DNA of 64,000 bases from Herbinix luporum (lineage in GTDB: Bacteria > Bacillota > Clostridia > Lachnospirales > Lachnospiraceae): positions 422,501-486,500 of the forward strand of contig NZ_LN879430.1 of the NCBI RefSeq assembly GCF_900070325.1, written 5' to 3'. Below are positions 1 to 8,179 of the stretch, in pieces. The notes beneath the pieces are model-generated. The model did no database searches. It saw nothing but the letters and a program-made list of their open reading frames with translations, and was not told the DNA's origin. The translations under genes and the position numbers were made by a program. The first letter of the stretch is position 1. Every line of letters starts with the position of its first letter.

Positions 1-897
1 GTTAAGAGTATAACCACATCCCTAGCAGAACAGGATAAGAGAAAGTATTATTCCTGTAATATTCAAACATTAAGTGATATTGATAAAGCTGCCATGGTAG
101 AAAGGCATATAGTAAGCCCTCTGCTGGCAGAGAAAGAACAGACTACTGGCTTAATACTATCAGAAGATGAGACAGTCAGTATTATGATAAATGAGGAGGA
201 CCATGTAAGGATTCAAGCTATTGTAGCCGGAATGAATCTAGAGGGGGCCTATGAGATAGCAAATCGAATAGATGATATTGCCTATGAGCAACTTAAATTT
301 GCATATGATGAGAAATATGGATATATGACTTCTTGTCCCACTAATTCCGGAACAGGGATGAGAGCATCTTGTATGGTGTTTTTACCTGCACTTAGTGCTG
401 CAAGAATGATACAGAAATTGTTTGAAGAGGTTGGCAGATATGGTGTAACTATCCGTGGCATTTACGGAGAAGGAACCAAAAGCTTAGGTAGTATATATCA
501 GATATCCAACCAGAAGACCTTAGGTAATTCTGAGCTGGAGATTATCGATAACCTAAAGCGTATAGTTGATCAAGTTGTAAAACAGGAAAGAAAAAGAAGG
601 GAATATATGCTATCCCTTAATTCAGATGAAATAGAAGACCAAGTATACCGTGCTTATGGTGTATTAAAATATGCTAGAAATATAAGTTCAGATGATGCAA
701 TGACTCTTTTATCCCAATTAAAATTTGGGCTAGATTGTGGATTAATAAAGTTTGACAAAGAATTTAATATCCATAAGATGATGATGGGTGTACAGCCTGG
801 AAGCCTTCAGTGGACCATCGGTAAAAATGTAGGAAGCATAGCAAGGGATAGAGCTAGAGCTGAATATATTAGAAAAGAATTACCTACAATTATATAA
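1..897 (+). CDS. mcsB: Protein arginine kinase McsB, 5' end outside window
   Basis: The open frame runs from base 1, so the gene is cut by the window edge; 298 residues are visible and roughly 50 N-terminal residues are probably missing. The ATG at 94 is internal. Family hallmarks of the ATP:guanido phosphotransferase fold are seen: RHIVSP, the NEEDHVRIQ block, and TSCPTNSGTGMRAS containing the family's conserved cysteine. McsB phosphorylates arginines and marks proteins for ClpCP degradation. It lies directly upstream of clpC, the usual ctsR-mcsA-mcsB-clpC order, so ctsR and mcsA are expected just left of the window. Identification is firm; activity is inferred from the family. Confidence 0.93.
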   Translation, partial: VKSITTSLAEQDKRKYYSCNIQTLSDIDKAAMVERHIVSPLLAEKEQTTGLILSEDETVSIMINEEDHVRIQAIVAGMNLEGAYEIANRIDDIAYEQLKFAYDEKYGYMTSCPTNSGTGMRASCMVFLPALSAARMIQKLFEEVGRYGVTIRGIYGEGTKSLGSIYQISNQKTLGNSELEIIDNLKRIVDQVVKQERKRREYMLSLNSDEIEDQVYRAYGVLKYARNISSDDAMTLLSQLKFGLDCGLIKFDKEFNIHKMMMGVQPGSLQWTIGKNVGSIARDRARAEYIRKELPTII

Positions 898-908
898 CAT
901 ATAATATT

Positions 909-1051
909 TAATATTGTTAAATATAATATTGCCAAATATTTAATATTGCCAAATATTTAATATTGTAAAATATTTAATATTGTAAAATATTTAATATTGT
1001 AAAATATTTTATATTGTAAAATATTTTATATTCTGAAATGTTTTATATTTT
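909..1051. repeat. AT-rich 17-bp tandem repeat array between mcsB and clpC
   Basis: About eight head-to-tail copies of a 17-bp unit, consensus TAATATTGTAAAATATT. Exact unit boundaries are 924-940, 941-957, 958-974, 975-991, 992-1008, 1009-1025 and 1026-1042, with a 15-bp degenerate copy at 909-923 and a partial one from 1043. Copies change gradually from left to right (GCC, then GTA, then CTG at the centre). Each unit carries AATATT half-sites and is itself nearly palindromic. It is followed about 60 bp later by the clpC ribosome site. Confidence 0.9.
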
Positions 1052-1110
1052 GATGGTACAATGAAGAGATACCCGGCTAGTACTCATAAGTTAGAATGGA
1101 GGACATTAAG

Positions 1111-3555
1111 ATGAACGATAAATTTACACAAAATGCAATACAAGCGATTAATTCCGCTAGGGAAACTGCTTTACGTCTTAACCATAATTATATTGGTACA
1201 GAGCATATCCTAATGGGTTTAATGCAGGTTGATGGAGTTGCCTCCAGAGTACTAAGAGAAAATGGCGTAACTGTTGAGAAGGTTATGGAGCTGGTTAATC
1301 AGCTTATAGCACCTAGCAGCGGCGTTGAAATGATGGAGGGGGGAGATTTTACCCCAAGATCTAAGCGAATTTTAGATCAAAGTCAGAGGGAAGCAGCCAG
1401 ATTTAAAGCCCAACAAGCAGGTACCGAGCATATCTTAATTGCCTTGCTTAGGGAGCAGGATTGTATAGCTGTAAGGCTTTTAAATACCCTTGGAGTTAAT
1501 CTACAGAAGGTATATATTGATTTGTTGCAGGCAGCCGGTGTAGATATCAGTACTGCTAAGAATGATTACTCTGCCAGTAAAAATAAGGGTAAGGCTAAGT
1601 CCTCTACCCCAACTCTTGACCAATACAGCAGAGATTTAACCCAATATGCCAGAGATGGCAAATTAGATCCTGTAATTGGCAGAGAGACTGAAATTCAAAG
1701 AGTGGTTCAGATACTAAGCAGACGGACCAAGAATAACCCTTGCTTAGTGGGTGAACCGGGAGTGGGTAAGACAGCTATTGCTGAAGGCCTTGCCCTTAAA
1801 ATAGTTGAAGGAAATATTCCGGAAACCATTAAGGATAAAAGGGTAGTTACCTTGGATTTATCCGGTATGGTAGCAGGCTCTAAATATCGTGGTGAATTTG
1901 AAGAAAGAATTAAGAAGGTAATAAATGAAGTTATAAACGACGGAAATGTACTTTTATTTATCGATGAGCTTCATACCATAATAGGGGCAGGTGGAGCAGA
2001 AGGGGCAATTGATGCTTCAAATATCCTAAAACCCTCATTGGCTAGAGGAGAGCTTCAGATTATAGGGGCTACCACTAGGGAGGAGTATCGCAAATACATT
2101 GAAAAAGATTCAGCCTTAGAAAGAAGATTTCAACCTGTGGTTGTTGAAGAGCCTTCTGAGGAAGAGGCAATCCAGATTATGTTTGGACTTCGGGATAAGT
2201 ATGAGGCACACCACAAGGTAAGAATTACCGACGATGCCCTTACTGCAGCTGTCAAATTATCCAGCCGTTATATTAATGACCGTTATCTTCCGGATAAAGC
2301 AATAGACTTAATGGATGAGGCAGCTTCTAAGGTAAGATTAAGTGCTTATACTACATCTCCTACAGTTAAGGAATTAGAGAAAGAAATTATCCGGCTAGAG
2401 GAAGAAAAGGAAAAAGCAATCAAAGAGGAAGCCTATGAAAAAGCCGGTGATATTAAAAAGCAGCAGCAAGCCCTTCAGGAAGAGTTAGAGAAGCAAAAGC
2501 TTGTTGAAGAAAAGCAAAGAGCTGAATATCAACTGGTTGTAAGTGAAGCGGAGATAGCTGATATTGTATCTAGTTGGACTAAGATACCTGTTAAAAAGCT
2601 GGAAGAAGAAGAGACACAAAGACTGCAGAATCTGGAGAATATCCTTCATGAAAGAGTTATTGGCCAAGACGAAGCGGTGACAGCTGTTTCTAAAGCAATC
2701 AGAAGAGGTAGGGTGGGACTAAAAGATCCTAACAGACCTATCGGTTCCTTCCTTTTCCTAGGTCCTACCGGTGTAGGTAAGACAGAGCTATCTAAGGCAC
2801 TGGCAGAAGCAATGTTTGGTACTGAAAATGCTATAATACGGGTTGATATGTCAGAATATATGGAGAAACACAGTGTAAGTAAGCTGATAGGATCACCTCC
2901 CGGTTATGTTGGATATGATGAAGGTGGACAATTAAGTGAAAAGGTAAGACAAAATCCTTATTCTGTGATTTTATTTGACGAGATTGAAAAAGCCCATCCG
3001 GATGTGTTTAATATTCTTTTACAGGTATTAGATGACGGACATATTACAGATGCTCAGGGAAGAAGAGTCAGCTTTAAGAATACCATAATAATTATGACCT
3101 CCAATGCAGGGGCTCAAAATATTATCTCTCCAAAACGCCTCGGTTTTACTTCTGTTGTAGATAAAGATGAAGACTACAGACGGATGAAAGATGCAGTTAT
3201 GGATGAGGTTAAGAGAATATTCAGACCGGAGTTTATTAACAGAATCGATGAAATTATTGTATTCCACTCTTTAACCAAAGACCATATTAAGGAAATTGTG
3301 GGAATTATGGTAAATAATATTGCAAAAAGAAGTAAAGCCCAGATGAATATATCCTTAGAAGCCAGTAAAGAAGCATTAGAGTATTTGGCGGAAACAGGAT
3401 ATGATGAAAAGTTCGGTGCAAGACCTCTTAGAAGGGCAATTCAGACTAATGTTGAAGATAAATTGGCCGAGGCTATATTGGCGGGAAATGTTAAAGAGGG
3501 AGACCAGGTTAAAATCGATTATTTAGATAATGAAATAGTTTTAAATACAATTTAA
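1111..3555 (+). CDS. clpC: ATP-dependent Clp protease ATP-binding subunit ClpC
   Basis: A class I Hsp100 unfoldase that feeds substrates to ClpP. About 814 residues, normal for ClpC. In order: two Clp N-terminal repeats (residues 1-145), AAA domain 1 with Walker A GEPGVGKT near 213, a charged UVR/coiled-coil linker near 420-455, and AAA domain 2 with Walker A GPTGVGKT near 550, then the GARPLRRAI C-terminal motif. The start at 1111 is chosen because GGAGGA at 1098-1103 sits correctly before it; the ATG at 1096 lies on that ribosome site and is unlikely. With McsB it forms the arginine-phosphate degradation system. The array at 909-1051 may separate its expression from mcsB. Confidence 0.97.
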   Translation: MNDKFTQNAIQAINSARETALRLNHNYIGTEHILMGLMQVDGVASRVLRENGVTVEKVMELVNQLIAPSSGVEMMEGGDFTPRSKRILDQSQREAARFKAQQAGTEHILIALLREQDCIAVRLLNTLGVNLQKVYIDLLQAAGVDISTAKNDYSASKNKGKAKSSTPTLDQYSRDLTQYARDGKLDPVIGRETEIQRVVQILSRRTKNNPCLVGEPGVGKTAIAEGLALKIVEGNIPETIKDKRVVTLDLSGMVAGSKYRGEFEERIKKVINEVINDGNVLLFIDELHTIIGAGGAEGAIDASNILKPSLARGELQIIGATTREEYRKYIEKDSALERRFQPVVVEEPSEEEAIQIMFGLRDKYEAHHKVRITDDALTAAVKLSSRYINDRYLPDKAIDLMDEAASKVRLSAYTTSPTVKELEKEIIRLEEEKEKAIKEEAYEKAGDIKKQQQALQEELEKQKLVEEKQRAEYQLVVSEAEIADIVSSWTKIPVKKLEEEETQRLQNLENILHERVIGQDEAVTAVSKAIRRGRVGLKDPNRPIGSFLFLGPTGVGKTELSKALAEAMFGTENAIIRVDMSEYMEKHSVSKLIGSPPGYVGYDEGGQLSEKVRQNPYSVILFDEIEKAHPDVFNILLQVLDDGHITDAQGRRVSFKNTIIIMTSNAGAQNIISPKRLGFTSVVDKDEDYRRMKDAVMDEVKRIFRPEFINRIDEIIVFHSLTKDHIKEIVGIMVNNIAKRSKAQMNISLEASKEALEYLAETGYDEKFGARPLRRAIQTNVEDKLAEAILAGNVKEGDQVKIDYLDNEIVLNTI

Positions 3556-3645
3556 ATAGCTCTTATATTTGGTGGTAATTAGAAAATCATATCAATATAA
3601 TATTAATATATTGTTCCATATAAATACTATAGGAGGGGTCATATA

Positions 3646-4059
3646 ATGCCTGTAATTCAAGAGTTAATACGCAAGGAAAACAATGGGACACTAAGTTTTG
3701 GTAACTATGAGCTGGATGTAAAATCTAAGTTAACAGATTTTGAACATGAAGGAGATCTATATAAGGTAAAGACATATAATAAGATAACCAAGTTAGAGAG
3801 AAACGGTATGTTCGTGTACGAATCAGTACCCGGAACATCGGTATTTAATATGGAGCAGAAGGATAATGAACTGTGCTTTGAAGTAACAGGTAAAGAACCT
3901 GCTCAGATTACTCTTGAGTTGGAAGCCGAAAAAGAATATGAAATTTTTAAAAATGATTCCTTCCTGGGGAAAATGAAAACTAACTTAGGTGGTAAGCTTA
4001 TATTCAGCCTAGAGCTAGAAGAAGATAAATGTGATTTTATAAAGGTGGTAAAACTTTAA
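3646..4059 (+). CDS. Conserved hypothetical protein, 137 residues
   Basis: I do not recognise a characterised function. The protein is hydrophilic and acidic, without signal peptide or membrane segment, and alternates charged and hydrophobic residues in a pattern expected for beta strands (for example VKTYNKITKLERNGMFVYES, then a repeat-like acidic C-terminal half). It has a strong GGAGG site at 3632-3636 and ends one base before the radA start codon, so translation of the two is probably coupled. Similar short proteins occur in related clostridia, from memory, sometimes with unsupported names such as endosialidase. Position between clpC and radA suggests a stress or repair context, but that is only context. 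Confidence 0.75.
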   Translation: MPVIQELIRKENNGTLSFGNYELDVKSKLTDFEHEGDLYKVKTYNKITKLERNGMFVYESVPGTSVFNMEQKDNELCFEVTGKEPAQITLELEAEKEYEIFKNDSFLGKMKTNLGGKLIFSLELEEDKCDFIKVVKL

Positions 4060-4060
4060 G

Positions 4061-5428
4061 ATGGCAAAAGCAAAAACTGTGTTTTTCTGTAAAGAGTGCG
4101 GATATGAATCCTCAAAATGGCTGGGACAATGTCCCGGCTGCAGACAGTGGGATACCTTTGTAGAAGAACCGGTAATAAGAAAGGGCGTATCTGCAACTTA
4201 CAGCCATAAAGAACTTAAGGATCCGGTTTTGCTATCCGGTGTTAAGGCTGAAGCAGAGACCAGGATAAGCTCAAATATAGGAGAGCTAGACCGGGTACTT
4301 GGCGGAGGTATAGTTCCCGCAAGTTTGGTTTTAGTTGGCGGTGATCCGGGAATCGGTAAATCCACCTTACTTTTGCAGATGTGCCGGGAACTTGTAGGTC
4401 AAGGTAAAAAAGTTTTATATATATCCGGGGAAGAATCTAAGGGACAAATAAAAATGAGAGCAGACAGGCTCGGCGCTTTTAGCGGCGAGCTTCTGCTCCT
4501 TTGTGAAACCAATCTGGATCTTATTGAAGCAGTCGTACATAAGCATAAACCGGATATAATAGTTATCGACTCTATACAGACCATGTTTAAAGAGGATATA
4601 ACTTCGGCACCGGGCAGTGTGGGGCAAGTAAGAGAAGCTACCGGAGCTTTAATGCGGCTGGCTAAAGGTACCGGTACCACCATATTTATTATCGGTCATG
4701 TGACCAAAGAGGGTATGGTGGCAGGACCTAGGGTATTAGAGCATATGGTTGATACTGTTCTTTACTTTGAAGGAGATAATTATGCCTCTTATCGTGTCCT
4801 TAGGGCTGTAAAAAATCGTTTCGGTTCCACCAATGAAATAGGAGTTTTTGAAATGCAAAATTCCGGTCTTGCAGAAGTAAAAAACCCATCGGAATATATG
4901 CTTAATGGCAGGCCTGAAGGAGAGCCGGGATCTGTAGTATCCTCAGCAATAGAAGGGACAAGACCTATCCTGGTAGAGGTTCAGGCACTGATAAGTAGAA
5001 CCAATTTTAATATGCCAAGAAGGACCGCTGCCGGTACAGATTATAATAGAGTAAATCTTTTAATGGCAGTCTTGGAAAAACGCCTTGGTATACAGATGGG
5101 TGACTGTGATGCTTATGTTAATGTGGCAGGAGGAATGAGAATTACAGAACCGGCCCTAGACCTGGCAATTATAACAGCTATTATATCCAGCTATCGCAAT
5201 ATAGCCATTAATCCTAACACTATAGTCTTTGGTGAAGTAGGACTAACCGGCGAAATTCGTGCTGTAAATATGGCTGATTATAGGGTTGCAGAAGCTGCTA
5301 AAATGGGATTTGAGCTATGTATCCTTCCCAAAGCTAATGTAGGGAATATAAAAGTAGCAAGTAAAATAAAACTGGTAGGTGTAAGAAACATCCAAGAGGT
5401 AATGGATTATATAAAAGAGAATAGGTAG
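4061..5428 (+). CDS. radA: DNA repair protein RadA (Sms)
   Basis: A RecA-like ATPase and branch-migration helicase acting in recombinational repair, 455 residues as usual. The N-terminus holds a four-cysteine zinc finger (C10, C13, C24, C27). The RecA-type core has Walker A GGDPGIGKST near residue 93 and the diagnostic KNRFGST motif near 250. The C-terminal third resembles the Lon protease substrate-binding/proteolytic fold (GGMRITEPALDLA, VFGEVGLTGEIR), without serving as a protease in this family. It overlaps almost directly with the upstream small gene (one base gap), indicating one operon. Confidence 0.97.
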   Translation: MAKAKTVFFCKECGYESSKWLGQCPGCRQWDTFVEEPVIRKGVSATYSHKELKDPVLLSGVKAEAETRISSNIGELDRVLGGGIVPASLVLVGGDPGIGKSTLLLQMCRELVGQGKKVLYISGEESKGQIKMRADRLGAFSGELLLLCETNLDLIEAVVHKHKPDIIVIDSIQTMFKEDITSAPGSVGQVREATGALMRLAKGTGTTIFIIGHVTKEGMVAGPRVLEHMVDTVLYFEGDNYASYRVLRAVKNRFGSTNEIGVFEMQNSGLAEVKNPSEYMLNGRPEGEPGSVVSSAIEGTRPILVEVQALISRTNFNMPRRTAAGTDYNRVNLLMAVLEKRLGIQMGDCDAYVNVAGGMRITEPALDLAIITAIISSYRNIAINPNTIVFGEVGLTGEIRAVNMADYRVAEAAKMGFELCILPKANVGNIKVASKIKLVGVRNIQEVMDYIKENR

Positions 5429-5547
5429 GTTAATATATCTACTAAAAATGATTAGATAACGTGTAATGTCTTAGAAAAAAAATTTGTAAGAAAATATAAT
5501 AAGACAGTAGCAAAGAAAAAATTGACCCTATATTTGTATAAAAAAAC

Positions 5548-5576
5548 TTGACAATTAGATCAATTCATAGTAATAT
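5548..5576 (+). promoter_or_regulatory. Sigma-A promoter of tRNA-Trp
   Basis: TTGACA at 5548-5553, 17-bp spacer, TAATAT at 5571-5576. Predicted start of transcription is about 5583, ten bases before the tRNA, so the tRNA has its own strong promoter. Confidence 0.85.
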
Positions 5577-5593
5577 AAATGGGCAGCATATTT

Positions 5594-5666
5594 AGGGGCA
5601 TAGTTCAGCTGGTAGAATAACGGTCTCCAAAACCGCAGGTCGTGGGTTCGAATCCTACTGCCCCTG
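5594..5666 (+). tRNA. tRNA-Trp (anticodon CCA)
   Basis: A 73-base cloverleaf can be folded by eye: acceptor AGGGGCA with TGCCCCT plus discriminator G, D stem GTTC/GAAT, anticodon loop CTCCAAA, T arm GTGGG-TTCGAAT-CCTAC. CCA at positions 34-36 reads UGG. The 3' CCA is not encoded (GTAAA follows). The first pair of the anticodon stem is A with C, a mismatch; the other four pairs are sound. It is a single-gene unit with its own promoter and terminator. Confidence 0.95.
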
Positions 5667-5674
5667 TAAAACAT

Positions 5675-5706
5675 AAAGCCTTGTAACTCAATGGTTACAA
5701 GGCTTT
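5675..5706 (+). terminator. Terminator of tRNA-Trp
   Basis: Perfect 13-bp stem AAAGCCTTGTAAC / GTTACAAGGCTTT with a six-base loop, followed by a T-rich stretch, nine bases after the tRNA end. Confidence 0.85.
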
Positions 5707-5791
5707 AGTTGTATTATTATCTGGATTATTAAGCAATATAACCAAATAAAAAATTGAAATTGTAAGTACTAAACAAATGTGTTTTAATTTG

Positions 5792-5820
5792 TTGAAAAAT
5801 ATGGTTAAATATGTTATATA
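5792..5820 (+). promoter_or_regulatory. Possible promoter of the Panacea gene
   Basis: TTGAAA at 5792-5797, 17-bp spacer, TATATA at 5815-5820; it would give a leader of about 120 bases. A second TATAAT at 5866-5871 has only a poor -35. The rest of 5707-5946 is AT-rich and shows nothing else. Confidence 0.4.
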
Positions 5821-5946
5821 ATAATTAAAGTTTTAAATATAGTATATTTAAATTATTAATCACTGTATAATATAGATAAAGCTATATTTGGCGGTGATAT
5901 CGTGGGTGAAATTATATTATTTAAATTATTAAAGGGGAGAGAGCAA

Positions 5947-6414
5947 ATGGAGAAGAAAACTGTTTTTGAAGTTGCGAATTTCTTTTTAAGCAAGGAATCC
6001 ATGTCACCAAAAAAGCTCCAAAAATTAGTTTACTATGCATATGCTTGGACCTTAGCAATACTAAATGAAGACGAAATTAATATAGATTATACTTTGTTTG
6101 ATGAGCCTTTACAAGCTTGGGTACATGGACCGGTTTGCCCTGATTTATATTATAGATATAAATGTTATGGCTGGGGGGAAATTCCTCAGTGTACTTTTAT
6201 ACACAAGCATCTTTTTTCAGTAGAGGAACTTGATATAATGGAGCAAGTCTGGGAGGTTTATGGTAAATTTACAGGAAATGAATTAGAGTCTATTACTCAT
6301 CAGGAGGAGCCTTGGATAAATGCTAGAGAAGGGTTTCAACCTTATGAGCCGTGTCAAGTAAATCTAGATAATAAAATTATATTTCGATATTATAATAAAC
6401 AATCGGCGGATTAA
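5947..6414 (+). CDS. Panacea-domain (DUF4065, SocA/GepA-like) protein, probable antitoxin
   Basis: 155 residues from the ATG at 5947, which follows GGGGAGAG; the ATG-like start at 5902 has no ribosome site. The sequence shows the Panacea signature: MSPKKLQKLVYYAYAW near the N-terminus, FDEPLQAWVHGPV in the middle, and THQEEPWINAR towards the end. Known members are antitoxins paired with very different toxins, and SocA is a ClpXP adaptor. No signal or membrane segment, so it should act in the cytoplasm. The only candidate partner is the 55-residue ORF that starts three bases downstream. Domain assignment is firm; the antitoxin role is inference. Confidence 0.85.
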   Translation: MEKKTVFEVANFFLSKESMSPKKLQKLVYYAYAWTLAILNEDEINIDYTLFDEPLQAWVHGPVCPDLYYRYKCYGWGEIPQCTFIHKHLFSVEELDIMEQVWEVYGKFTGNELESITHQEEPWINAREGFQPYEPCQVNLDNKIIFRYYNKQSAD

Positions 6415-6417
6415 TAT

Positions 6418-6585
6418 ATGGGAGTTGAGGAAGCTAATTCATTATTTTATGAGTTTTGTCCTATTAATATTGAAGGTTTTTGTGAAAGAATGAATTATCT
6501 TAATACTTGCTTTGTATTTGATTATTTGGATATAGATAAATACAGGGAAACATTTGACTTTACATATAGTCCATTTAAGAAGTAG
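6418..6585 (+). CDS. Small acidic ORF downstream of Panacea gene (55 residues)
   Basis: An ATG three bases after the Panacea stop opens a 55-residue frame ending at TAG 6583-6585. It is acidic, rich in Phe/Tyr and has three cysteines (YEFCPI, EGFCER, LNTCFVF); no membrane helix. There is no good ribosome site of its own, but the near-overlap would permit translational coupling. It could be a tiny partner (toxin or regulator), a remnant of a longer toxin gene, or a non-coding frame. I do not recognise it. Confidence 0.4.
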   Translation: MGVEEANSLFYEFCPINIEGFCERMNYLNTCFVFDYLDIDKYRETFDFTYSPFKK

Positions 6586-6618
6586 TTTTTTAGTTCAAAA
6601 GAAGTAAATAATATTACT

Positions 6619-6951
6619 TTAAAAATATAAATCATATCCTATTCCGCATGATATGCTGCCTAAGAGCATCCAAAGTAATACGGTTGTTCCGTTTTCTTTG
6701 AAAGTAGTTCCGTAACGGGGGGCATTTTGGCTCAGACGATTACCCACCCCATAGTACCATATAAAATTATAAATACCACAAGTTACTAAACTAAGTAGTA
6801 TTACTATAATATAGTTCTTGGTTTCTTCGCCGTCTCCTTCACAGATACGGTTCACATCATCTGCATACTTATACCAGAATACAATCTGGTATATACCCAA
6901 TGTAACAAAAGATAGTAGAATTAGTTTTAATAAACTTCTACGTTGTATCAT
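6619..6951 (-). CDS. DUF4234-like small membrane protein
   Basis: 110 residues. The pattern is that of DUF4234: a helix LLSFVTLGIYQIVFWYKYADDVNRI, a short acidic loop (EGDGEETKNY), a second copy-like helix LLSLVTCGIYNFIWYYGVGNRL, then a third hydrophobic segment. The two halves are an internal duplication (LLS-VT-GIY-WYK/WYY). The C-terminus stops at GIGYDLYF, without the extra helix end seen in many relatives, so it may be slightly truncated. It is in one unit with the DUF2752 gene 11 bases upstream. Function unknown; integral membrane. Confidence 0.75.
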   Translation of the reverse strand: MIQRRSLLKLILLSFVTLGIYQIVFWYKYADDVNRICEGDGEETKNYIIVILLSLVTCGIYNFIWYYGVGNRLSQNAPRYGTTFKENGTTVLLWMLLGSISCGIGYDLYF

Positions 6952-6962
6952 TTGTAATCCTC

Positions 6963-7388
6963 CTAAAATATAAATCTTATAAATTTTAACACAAATCCAC
7001 TAGAAATGTTAATAAATACTATATTATTTGCAATAATAAACAATCTAATGACATATATTGTTAAAAAAAGAGATATTATTAGAATCCATGTATATTTTGT
7101 ATATATGGGTTTTATTTTATCTTCAAAAAGATATAGGGCAAACATAAATGGAACAAGACCAAAAAGGGGATGATAATAAAATGCCTTGGAAAATTGCAAA
7201 TTTAAAGCAGCCATAACGGCTCTGGTCATTCCACAGCCCGGGCAGGATATGCCGGTTAAAAATTTAATTGGACAACCTACACCAAAAAGATTTAAAAAGC
7301 CATATAAGATTCCGATTATAATAGCAATCTTTAAGCGGTATTGCCATCCCTTATTGAATTTATCTTTTTTATGGGAAATACTGTTCAT
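6963..7388 (-). CDS. DUF2752 family membrane protein
   Basis: 141 residues from the ATG at 7386-7388, which is preceded by TGGAGG; an ATG 15 bases upstream overlaps that ribosome site and is rejected. The diagnostic DUF2752 signature CPGCGMTRA is present after a first hydrophobic segment, with a conserved cysteine earlier (GVGCPIKFLTG). About three membrane segments. These proteins often neighbour TM2 or DUF4234 membrane proteins, as here. The CxxC motif hints at metal or redox chemistry but no function is established. Confidence 0.82.
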   Translation of the reverse strand: MNSISHKKDKFNKGWQYRLKIAIIIGILYGFLNLFGVGCPIKFLTGISCPGCGMTRAVMAALNLQFSKAFYYHPLFGLVPFMFALYLFEDKIKPIYTKYTWILIISLFLTIYVIRLFIIANNIVFINISSGFVLKFIRFIF

Positions 7389-7463
7389 AAGCTGCCTCCA
7401 CATTTGATATTAGATTAAATTATAGATTATTTAGGATTTTTCTACAAGCAGATGAATTTCGAT

Positions 7464-7493
7464 AAAAAAAACCGGCTGAAATTTTCAGCCGGT
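7464..7493 (-). terminator. Terminator of niaX
   Basis: Ten-base stem ACCGGCTGAA / TTCAGCCGGT with a three-base loop; on the minus strand it is followed by seven T (plus-strand A run 7464-7470). It ends the unit transcribed from 8086. Confidence 0.85.
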
Positions 7494-7513
7494 AATTAAA
7501 CATACATTATTAT

Positions 7514-8086
7514 TTATTTTATTTTTATTTTGGCATTGGCAGGGATTGATATGATATATTGCAATGGTTTCCATACAAAGATAGCAATTGAAAAATCCAC
7601 CAAGCTATGAATTACGGTACCTAATCCCACAAGCAATACTACAGTGTAAAGATATCCTTTTTCATAAAAGATATCAGTCATTCCAACAACCCAATAAAAA
7701 TACGATACTACTGCAACCTCACAAATTCCATGTATTAGAGATAAAGTAAAGGCAAAAATCGCTGTATTTTTATAAGAAAGAAGGAGATTGTTGTTCTTTT
7801 TTAGAATAAAAGCACCTATTAAGGAAAATATCAAATGAGATAAAGCCCTTAATGCCACCACTAAAGGAAAATTAATTAAGAAGCCAAGTGTTGTTACTAC
7901 GGCTACAAAAGCAGTTACTGTTGGAGAAATAAACATGGCAATAATTAAAGGTACATGACTTGCCAAAGTAAATGATGCCGGTTCAGGCTTTAAACTGGGA
8001 AATGTCATAGGTATCAAAATACCAAGTGCACAAAGAAGTGCCGATACAGTCATAGTTTTAACTTTATCTCCGTTAGAATTATTCAT
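7514..8086 (-). CDS. niaX: ECF transporter S component, probably niacin-specific (NiaX)
   Basis: 190 residues from the ATG at 8084-8086, chosen because AAAGGGTGA lies five bases before it; the ATG at 8110 has no ribosome site and falls in the operator. Five to six hydrophobic segments with the S-component start pattern (SALLCALGILIPM) and FTLASHVPLIIAMFISP, which I associate with NiaX. It would bind vitamin B3 in the membrane and use a shared EcfAAT energy module that is not in this window. A separate promoter with a strong operator in front (8101-8160) fits a vitamin-repressed transporter. Membership of the S-component family is good; the niacin specificity is inference. Confidence 0.65.
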   Translation of the reverse strand: MNNSNGDKVKTMTVSALLCALGILIPMTFPSLKPEPASFTLASHVPLIIAMFISPTVTAFVAVVTTLGFLINFPLVVALRALSHLIFSLIGAFILKKNNNLLLSYKNTAIFAFTLSLIHGICEVAVVSYFYWVVGMTDIFYEKGYLYTVVLLVGLGTVIHSLVDFSIAIFVWKPLQYIISIPANAKIKIK

Positions 8087-8100
8087 ACTTATCACCCTTT

Positions 8101-8130
8101 CAGCTGACATGACAGTTGTCTTGTCAGCTG
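8101..8130. promoter_or_regulatory. 30-bp dyad operator at the niaX transcription start
   Basis: Fourteen-base arms on either side of two bases, with one mismatch; outer arms CAGCTGACA / TGTCAGCTG are perfect, inner part carries further TGTC/GACA pairs. It covers the predicted transcription start and early leader of niaX, the place for a repressor. NiaR is the natural candidate regulator. Confidence 0.7.
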
Positions 8131-8131
8131 T

Positions 8132-8160
8132 ATTATAAGTGATAAGATTGCCAATGTCAA
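8132..8160 (-). promoter_or_regulatory. Sigma-A promoter of niaX
   Basis: On the minus strand TTGACA (8155-8160), 17-bp spacer, TATAAT (8132-8137): a full consensus promoter lying between gdh and niaX. Confidence 0.88.
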
Positions 8161-8179
8161 TAAGAAAAATAAATATTAT

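Noticed and set aside
909..1051. CRISPR array or CtsR operators in the tandem repeats
   Set aside because: Units are head-to-tail without unique spacers, and the sequence does not contain the CtsR-type GGTCAAA repeat.
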